A stretch of 64,000 nucleotides of DNA from positions 425,138 to 489,137 of the forward strand of contig MPNW01000161.1 of NCBI GenBank assembly GCA_011800805.1, in the 5' to 3' direction. Positions 55,520-64,000 of the stretch are shown here, piece after piece (the first letter of the stretch is position 1; each line of letters begins with the position of its first letter). Source of the DNA: Hirudo medicinalis. Lineage: Eukaryota; Annelida; Clitellata; Hirudinida; Hirudinidae. The notes beneath the pieces were generated by a model that saw only the letters and a list, made by a program, of their open reading frames with translations, searched no databases and was not told where the DNA came from. The translations under genes and the position numbers were made by a program.

Positions 55520-58500
55520 TTATGATAGACAAAATTTCAGATCAACCAACTTTACAACAGGTTTGAAATTTGGTAATACGTGACTACTTTGAGCCATCAT
55601 AGTATATGGCTGAGTTAAACTGTCAAATCTGACATCTTGGTTTGGATGGTTTACTTCAAAGTGGTGCTTCATGTCACTCGACGTAAAAGAAGCAAACAGG
55701 CAATGTTTACATTTTATGGGGTGAAGTGTTGTATGGATGGTAACATGGGCTGTGAACTCATCATCTTTAGTGGTTTGGAATGAACAGAATCCACACTGAT
55801 GGTACTTTGAGTTAGCTTCATCAGGAAACACTTCAAGTAAGGGAAATGTAACCTTTTTCACAAAATGAATCTGAAGATGTATTCCAAAGTCTTCCAAAGC
55901 AGAGAATTTGAGCGGACATTGGTTGCAGCAAAACGTTGTAGGTGGCTCCGCCTCTTTCTTATGCCTGATCAACTCTCTACTTTTGTGCTTTGCAGTGTTT
56001 AAATGGGAATTGTTTAGATGACTCTGCATCAGATGTCTACAGTGTACAATGTAATGAATTAATGTTCTGAACGTAAATGTTGAGAGGAACTCAATACCTA
56101 CGTTGATGGAAATCCTTGATTGCAATAGCAACAAACCAACTTCTTTGAACATCTTGCCTTTAGAACTGGCTTCACTGAAAAGAAATTTGTTAAATCACTA
56201 TTACGACCATTATCATGATTAGAAATGACAAAAATTACAATTACTATTTCTAACAAATTTTGAAACTCTTCTTTTCAGAGATTTAAACCATTCACTTTTG
56301 ACTTTTTTAGGATTTGCAGGTAAAAGGCAATTTCGTACATAACATTTTTTCATGTGCCTTCTGAGCAGAAATAAGTTTTTATTGGCATAACAACAAAAAC
56401 AGCACTTAAGTCTAAACTTGTCATGAACACTTCTGTGAGAAATTATGGCTTTTATACTTGATGTCTCATATTGGCACTTTGAACATTTATGGAACTTCCC
56501 TCTGTAGTGCAATGATGAAATCAGAACATTCTGCAAATTTGAAATACGAATTATGGGAATGTTCCCAGTTTTTTCAGGGGGTTTCTCAATCTTCTTTGGG
56601 TCATTTTTCACCATGCATTTTTGCAGGCAATCAAATATTTGTAGCTCCTTTTTTGCATTGACAGAATGCTTAATTGAAATAGTCATTCCAGGATGTTTGA
56701 TCCTAAAATGCTTTCCCATCTTAGACTTACATGGTTCTTCATATTGGCAGTAGGCACAAGAAAAAGGTTTGTATTTTAGCTCTCTCATAAGATGATGTTT
56801 CATGTCAGTCCTAATTGGTGTAACAAGAGAACAGAAACAACATTTATAATAGATCCTCTGGTTGGATGCAAAGTGTTGCTCTTTAATTATAGGAGAAATT
56901 TGTGAGGCTGTTTCAATGCCTGTGATATTTCCATCCGGGTCAAGGGAAATTTTCTCAAACGAATTTCTCACTTGTTTTTCCATTTGTTCGTCTCTTTTGC
57001 AAATGAAACGTATTTCCTTGTCAGGATGTATCAACTGAATGTGTCTTGTTATGGCAGAACTCTTGACAGAGCAGACAAGATTACAATAAGGGCACTGGTA
57101 AGGATGATACAGTAGATGAGACATGATGTGATGTCGAATAACTGTAGCCTTGTCCGAGTTGTAACTACAGAGTTTGCATTTATATAAACATTTAAGCCCA
57201 GCTTTTGAATGTGTGCTTCTTTCAGATGAGAAATCTAAAAAAATATTCAAGATGTTGAGCTTCTTGAACTGTAATAAATTTAATAGCAAACTCACCTGAT
57301 GGAGGTAAATTATTTGGAAAATCAACTTTCTCTTGGTCAGCTTTGTCCAAATCATAGGCTCTAGGAGATTCAGTGAATCTTTTCAAGTCCTCGGTTTGAA
57401 TTCTTGCAGTAAGAGGAGCAATTTGTTTGTGCTTTATTGGTTTGGTTGGATGCCTGATGAGACAGTGACTCTGCACCCTGCTTACCAGATTATTTTGATA
57501 ATCGCAGTAAAAACATGCAAACACCTTGTGAACTCTTGAGTGCGCTCCCAACGAAGCTTCACTTTCAGCAACATAACTACAATGGTTGCAAGTCAACAAA
57601 GCTTTTGATTGGGATTGTTTATTTGATGTTTCTAATTCCGACTTAATTCTTAAAGAACTTTTCCTGCCTGCAGCGAGTGAGTTTCTCTGTGTTGAATTCT
57701 TGTTTGACTGGAAGCCACTAATTTTTCTAATATTTTTTTGGAGGAAGAGGGCATGGATATCATATGACCTGCAGACATATGCATCAGAGCCAGGATGAAA
57801 TTCTTCTATATGATTTTCTACACATCCTTTTCCTCCCATGTATTGATGGCATTTTGAACAGCTATATAACCCTATTTTAAGGTGCTTTTTAACGACATGG
57901 TATTTCGCTTTGTCATGGCGAGGATCCTGATAACCACATATCCTGCAGTGATAAATTGATGAATACTTTTTGCAAGGAGTCTGCCTAATTCTATGGACAT
58001 TAGTTAATTTCTGCATGTACTTGTTGACCAATAACACCTTTTCTTTAGCATTTTCAATGAAATACATATCTTCATCTGGGTGATTACTGCGCATATGATT
58101 TTCCATGCTCTGTTTTTGCCAGTATTGAGCCTTACAGTATTTGCAGCTGTAAGGTTTGAGCTTCATATGTTGACACATGACATGTCTTTTCATCATAACC
58201 TCACTGAACATCTGCAATCCACAAAACTTACATTTCCACTCTTCTGAATTGTCCACATTATCTGAGTAAATTTCTTCATCAACATCCTGACTGAAACCTT
58301 CATTTACAGTTATCTTGTCAGCAGAAGGAACAATTTCATCCTCTTTGTCTAAGTTTCCAGCTAAAGTCATGTCGTTTTTGTTCTTTTTAACAGTTAGTTT
58401 TAGGTATGATCCCAATTCTTCTAGGCTGAGAATTGGTGCCCCATTCTTTTTAACGTAAGCAACAGTGACCACACCATCACCATCTCTCAATGGGACCACA

Positions 58501-61328
58501 GAATTAAATAAAGCCAACTCATCCTTTATGATAATGGGCTTGCCAGGGTGAACTCTAGAACAATGATTCATCACCATTTGACTAGATTTTCTGCTTCCAT
58601 AATCACAATAACTACAAGTGTACACTTTTTTCTGTAAGTGAACATGGAGGATGTGAAGGCTGATATCCCTTCTGTTCCATTTTGAGACTACATCACAATA
58701 TGCACATTTAAACAACTTCTTTGTGGTTACTCCATCTCCAGAGAAGGACTGGACTGAAGAATCTCCTGACAGAAATGTCTCCTCAGAAACGGACCTCTGG
58801 TATTCGTATTGAGATGGTGAATTTAAACTCCCGTCTTGGTCGTTTCCACTTGCCTGACAAATGAAATGCAATTTTAAAAACTAAAATCCACTATCAATGA
58901 ATTAGGCAAAATTATGGTAGCTCACCTCTTGGGAGGTAGATTTATCTTTGGGAATCTGCACTAAGTCCTCATACAAATGCTGTCTCATGTGCCTGATCAA
59001 ATTGATTCTAACCCTATTTGCATAGTCACAATTAGGGCATTTCACAGGCTCTGCAAATATCATGCCTCTAGGCAGAAAAGAATCAAAATACTCATTTGCA
59101 ACTCTGCTGCTTTCTTTTTTTGTTGAGGAATTCTCTACCTTCTCAAAATGATTCAAACTATTGTTTTTAACAAATTCTGACTCTGTAATGTCAATCTCTT
59201 CACAGTCTGTAATTTTTACAACTTTTATTGGCAGCCTTTCATGATATTTCCCAAGGTGGAATTTTATGCAATTTATTCTGTAATGCTTAAACATACAATA
59301 GCCACATTTAAAGCAATTTTCGAGGCTCTTGGCTCGTTCGTGTATGGCCGAATGACGTTTGAAATTTATAGATTTGTTGCATTGAAAAGGACACAGTTTA
59401 CACACAAATAGCATGGAGTTTTCCTTTTTTAATATGGGTGCAGTGTTTCCATTTTCTTCTGCATCAAATGCCTCATAGTGACTTTTTACATGATCATTAT
59501 AAACATTATAATTTGAATTCTTAAAATTGCATTTTATGCATTTAAACACATATTCCTCTGAAGTCACTTTGTTTGACTGGTTATCATCTGACATACTTGA
59601 TAAAGAAACAGGCAAGGTAATATCCAGTTTATCTGTCAGAAATTGTTTTGGTAGAATGAGACTATTTTTGGAGACATCTGAAATGCACTGAAGCATTAAA
59701 TAGTCGGCCAATGCCTTCAAATTGTGCTTGGTTGATAAATGGTTACAGAATCTAGACTTCCATTTAAAGGTCCCTTTACACAGAGGACATAAAACCATAT
59801 CTTGAAGATAACCTATGTTCTCCTGCCCTGCTTCAAACTTAAATGATACCAACGGGTGTTGTGCAAGCAAATGGCTTTCTATGATATCAATGCAGTTTGA
59901 TTCTTTTGGGCAATAAGGACATGAGTAACACCTCAAAAATCTGGCATTGGTGTGGAATGATAAGTGATTAATTATTGTGTCTTTGTCATTTGTACTAAAC
60001 TTACAGAAATTGCAAGAAAAATCTTTTGTAATATCTGCATTTTCCAAATGTCCTTCTTTAATGTGAATGTCTAACAGATTATCATTAGTGCAAGTGTAGG
60101 TGCAATCACGACATTGATATGGCAATGGTTTTGTGAGTGGTGATATAATAAGGCCATCACTGCATGGCACAAGATTGGTAATATTATGCTTTTCACTCAG
60201 GCATTCATTTCGGAAATTTTTCTGTTTTACCGTCTTTCGTGGTTTATCACTTCGACTTGAAGATTAAGTTTTCTTAAAAATCCTACGTGGGATGCATTTA
60301 TGTGCTTTATAACCTCTTCTCTCGAGTTAAAGATCAAGAGACAGTAGGCGCACCTTAAAGTTCGCTTCAAATGACTCCGGATATGTTTCATCATGTCTTC
60401 CGCAGAACAAGATTCACAAAAACAAAACGAGCAAGGTATCAACTTGCAGTCCTTATGTCCGACATGAAGATGGTCTCTTAAATTTTTCAATCTTTGAAAA
60501 GGCATCGAACAATCATTGACTTTGCACTCGAAAACGATTTTGTGATGGTCATAATGGTACTTGCAAATATGTTCCAGCAATGAGTCATCGCAAACAAATC
60601 TCTCGCTGCAGAGAGTGCAAAGAAATAAGTCTTCACCCACGTGTTTCAGCATGTAATGAATTTTCAATGCACTCAGGGAAACCGAAGAGAAATCACAATT
60701 TTCCCCGCACCGATACGGCACTAGCAAATTATTTAAACCACATACCGAAAGAGAACTTTCGCTGAATCCGCGAAAATTGGCGGCCAGTTTCTTGGTGGCG
60801 CGTTCATAAACTCGGCATCGCATTGCAGCCGAACAAGTTGTGTCTGTCGCAATTCAAGTTAATATAACTCTAAATAAGGAAATTTGAACACTGAACTAAA
60901 AAAAATCTAAAACATTACTCACCATCAACGTCTTTATGCAAGTCTTTAAAAAGGGGTACGTCCCCTCTCGTTGGGAAAGAATCCCCCAAAGTTGTATTAT
61001 GTTCTGAGCTATTGCTGCATTGTGTTTCGATTTCAGAATTTTCTCCGAAAGCGCATTGGGTAACTTCAGCGCTATCAGTATCATTCCCAACGATGCTACT
61101 CGAAGGTGATTTATTTCCAGCTAAATCATCGTCTTTTTTGACAGTACAAACTGTTTCTTTTTTCCTAGCATCAACTTCTTCCAGTTGTAAACCAGAATCG
61201 GAAATTTCCTCAGCAACATTTTCGCCACCAGACTCGGATGACGAACGATCTCTTTGGCTGTCTGGATCAAGACAACCAAGTTCATCGTCCTTATGTGGAA
61301 TTTCTTCATTTTCTACCGCTTCTAACAT
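55520..61328 (-). CDS. C2H2 zinc-finger protein with about 31 fingers, ZNF462-like (7 exons, 1,796 aa)
   Basis: Exons 5' to 3': 61328-60923, 60843-60231, 60159-58926, 58853-57296, 57234-56245, 56174-56102, 56036-55520. Phases 1, 2, 0, 1, 1, 2 agree at all six junctions and the sum is 1,797 codons. All introns are 61-79 bp. Exon one encodes an acidic, finger-free N-terminus. I count about 5, 8, 8, 6 and 4 fingers in exon two, exon three, exon four, exon five, and exons six and seven together. Many occur in pairs in which the second ends HPxxxIxF or HPGKPIIIK. This arrangement, and the lack of TGEKP linkers, recalls ZNF462/REST-type proteins. One finger (YKCCFCSLVTPIRTDMKHHL) lacks its last histidine, and another ends in cysteine. 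The sixth intron splits a finger (VCCYCNQGFPST / HLMQSH). Likely a nuclear DNA-binding regulator. The family name is tentative. Confidence 0.88.
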
Positions 61329-63880
61329 AACAAATCGTTTTGAGTTTCCAAATTACTTTTCGTTAAGCTTTGAAACTAGAAGACCAAAATGCACTCAAAT
61401 AGATGCTACAAACCAAAACTCTTATTTTTGCGTTTGCTCTTTGACAAGTTAATTAAAAACTGCAAATCAGAGATACGACAACGAAGCAAGTCAAGCATCA
61501 GTAAGCTTACAGACCCGTCCGGAGAGAAGCTCGCGTTAAAGTGAAGAGAACAAGCAGTGGTTTGTGGAGCTCCTCTACATGAACAAGCATAATGATTTGG
61601 CCTGTGTGCACGTTACTGAGAGGGTCTTGTAAGAGCGCATCGTGCGAGAGAAACATGCGTGGCTCCCTCATAACACATACTCAAGTGCAGAGAGAGAGAG
61701 AGATTATGTTCTCAAAATTTTGGCTCATTTGTCAAAGTCTCTTAAAAGTAGGATTCCAGATCCAAAGTAATAGACCATCGATTTAGGAGCTTTTCTCACT
61801 TTCTATTATGCAAAACAGAAGTTTGATTTAGTTTTGGATAAGGCATGTAGTTTGTGCACAGCCACAATTCAAAAAGGATTGTGTACAAAGAACCGAGAAT
61901 ACAAAGAAGTCCCGCTGGTCGATAGCTGGTGCGTGCAGTACTTTTGATGCGAATATTGTTTCGTGTTTGAACTAAGGAATGGCGATATTAACTCAAGCTC
62001 AAGTTCTCATTTGATCATAATTACTTTATTTTTATTTTAATAATAAATAACTAATAAATAACCTTCCCTCAATACTTCTTTGATGTTACCTCGACTTGTA
62101 ACCTAAGCAAGTAACATAAAGAAGCCATCTGAGAGATTAAAGAACAAATTCAAATAACAAAATTTAGCTGTAAAACTTATTCTTCAAACCAATAACGATA
62201 ATCTTTCTTCAGAAGAAGGTTGCTTAACGATTAAGAAGTTTGTCAGTCTTTTATTCACAAGAATGACTATGCAATCTGCGTTTGAGCTCCCAGGAGAGAA
62301 AAAGCTTCATTATTTCAAACTTTTTTTTCAAAGCTTGTAATTGTAATTCAATTTATATGTAAATATATTTACGATTTCTTATCACGAATATCCAAGTTAG
62401 AATATCATCCGAAATGTTCTTTAAAGTATTTGGTAAAATGTAAGAAGACGCCCTATAATGCCTAAACGTTGTTATCGGAAAAAAACAAAACGAGATGCTC
62501 CTCTGAATTTTCAACGAGTTGCAGTGGTAGCACGAACCAGAGAGATTGTGCATGAAGATAAGCTGGAAGAACAACTTTAATTTTTTTTAAATATATGAAT
62601 GTAAATTTGTTGTTTTAAAATAGAATTTCCAGTTGATCTTATCGATGGTCGGGAATCAGAAATTATTTTGTTAAAAGTAGATTCGATAATTAATAGGATG
62701 AAATCATTTGATAAGTTAATGGCTTGTTTGTGAACCTTCCTCCTAGAAATTATCCAATCTTTTGAAGAGAATCAACGGATGCAACTGAATCGCATTGCTT
62801 TCGAGGGTGAAGATGATCAATAACTGATGGAATTTCAATGGAAAGTCACTAAAATGAAATATTATGTAGAGATTAAACTGGACAAACTATTTAATTAATC
62901 CAAGTAAATTTAGGTAGTAAATGACAAGCTCTATTTAAAAAATGATCCTTTTTATCAGACGAAGCGTTTGCAAATGTTGTAATAGGTCAAAATATAACAC
63001 TATCATAAAGACTAAAGAACTCTAATTATAGTAACAGCTACATTAAGAATAAATTTTAATCTATTAAACGGCTAATTGCATGTGGATGCAAAGATATAAA
63101 GAGGACTTTGAAGGTTTCGATCAAAGGAGGCCTTCAATTTAATGCCTCGAGCCGCAAAGATCTGCGAAGGTTCTTCATTTAATCCTGCCACGTATCATTT
63201 TACATCTTCTCACTTCCACCTGCTTTATCACTATCGTCAGTTGACTGTTATCATTAATGTAGTATAATGTAAATGTGAATAAATTTATTTAAAAACTGAT
63301 TGAGAATTAACTAATTAATATAAATAAAAAGAAAATTAAACAACTTAACCGAGTATTGTTATAATTAAATAATTGCAATTAATATTGTGACTGTTAATGT
63401 TCGTCGTGAAAGCTGAAGATTTGTTTCATCCATTATTTGATCTCTTATAAATAGAGAATTATTCACCTTAAATTCAACATGATGAATGAGAGAATGTCAA
63501 TGTCATCAGTGATATCAATGTCAATCGAACATATTAAACTGTCTAATAATAATATTAGTAGTAGTACCAAACAGTTTCTTTCTTTAACTACTAAACCTGA
63601 CTTCAAAACTGCGTACTACATCGCCTTTATTCTCAAATAAGCCGGTTTAACCGGCCCGGTTATCATGACTTATGAACGACATGACTTGGGTATGACATAG
63701 AATGAATCAGAGATTATACAGCTTTAAGGCTTTATAGCTTTGTGATGTCAAACTTACATTTTTCTTAAGAGTTTTATTTCTCATGCTTTTCTGAAGGATT
63801 CCTCATTTAATGGGTCTTTTAAATTGTACTTTGAATGTGGAAATTCTACACCAACTAATGTCATGACCGATCACTCTAAT
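61329..63880. other. No gene supported; promoter side of the zinc-finger gene
   Basis: The first 200 bases should contain the zinc-finger gene promoter. Open frames are short and unremarkable. A 40-codon frame at 62,458-62,580 (starting MPKRCYRKKTKRDAPLNFQR) is basic, but nothing else supports it. A GAGAGAGAGAGAG run lies near 61,690. Otherwise AT-rich with no known repeat. Confidence 0.5.
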
Positions 63881-63890
63881 CTTCTGGATG

Positions 63891-63911
63891 ATGCTAATAA
63901 TAACAATGATG

Positions 63912-64000
<89 letters not shown>
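63891..64000. repeat. (TAA)n microsatellite at the window end
   Basis: From about 63,911 an uninterrupted TAA array runs to the last base, preceded by AACAATGATGATAATAA. It continues beyond the window, so its length is unknown. Confidence 0.97.

Noticed and set aside
62458..62580. 40-codon basic frame starting MPKRCYRKKTKR
   Set aside because: Too short, in an otherwise gene-free AT-rich stretch, with no homology signal or splice context.

Overview
The window is nuclear DNA of an invertebrate animal. It is AT-rich, its genes are split by many GT-AG introns, and the space between genes is filled with old transposons, tRNA-derived SINEs and ATT/TAA microsatellites. The gene set (PGC-1, ASXL, proteolipid M6, DOCK-A, TXNDC9, a many-fingered C2H2 protein) is bilaterian-like. 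I cannot name the phylum from sequence alone; a lophotrochozoan would fit.

Layout. Positions 1-5,700 hold only transposon remnants: hAT pieces, an L2/CR1-type LINE and a direct repeat. At 5,738-6,738 three small phase-compatible exons encode a tethering helix plus ubiquitin-like domain resembling HOIL-1/SHARPIN, followed by a stop. At 9,351-13,724 (+) is a complete 13-exon PGC-1 coactivator gene (861 codons). It converges on an ASXL gene at 14,672-18,841 (-), recognised by its DEUBAD and C-terminal PHD finger. After about 5 kb of repeats come TXNDC9 (24,228-24,911, +) and, tail to tail with it, a proteolipid M6 gene (25,033-26,186, -). Next is a wrecked Ty3/gypsy element, then a DOCK1/2/5-type gene from 29,542 to 45,276 (+) with 51 recognised exons. 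Region 45.3-51.3 kb is LINE, SINE and hAT debris. Positions 51,318-53,633 carry a single-exon 771-residue protein I do not recognise. A Tc1 element follows, and then a seven-exon gene at 55,520-61,328 (-) encoding about 1,796 residues and about 31 C2H2 fingers. The last 2.6 kb look gene-free and end in a TAA array.

The genes are unrelated in function: Rac activation (DOCK), energy-metabolism coactivation (PGC-1), Polycomb deubiquitinase cofactor (ASXL), neural membrane protein (M6), chaperonin cofactor (TXNDC9). This is an ordinary gene neighbourhood, not an operon.

The strongest unusual signals are: (1) a 42-bp minisatellite in the DOCK gene that tandemly copies a splice acceptor and the first exon bases, giving six decoy acceptors that all lead to a stop; (2) the UBL-only LUBAC-like gene; (3) tRNA-derived SINEs sharing a 3' tail with a LINE in the same window; (4) an AT-rich repeat family with an unusually conserved TCGCGA core; (5) the orphan 771-residue protein. 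Exon boundaries were placed by hand from protein similarity, splice sites and phase. All family names come from recall of family motifs, not from a database search.
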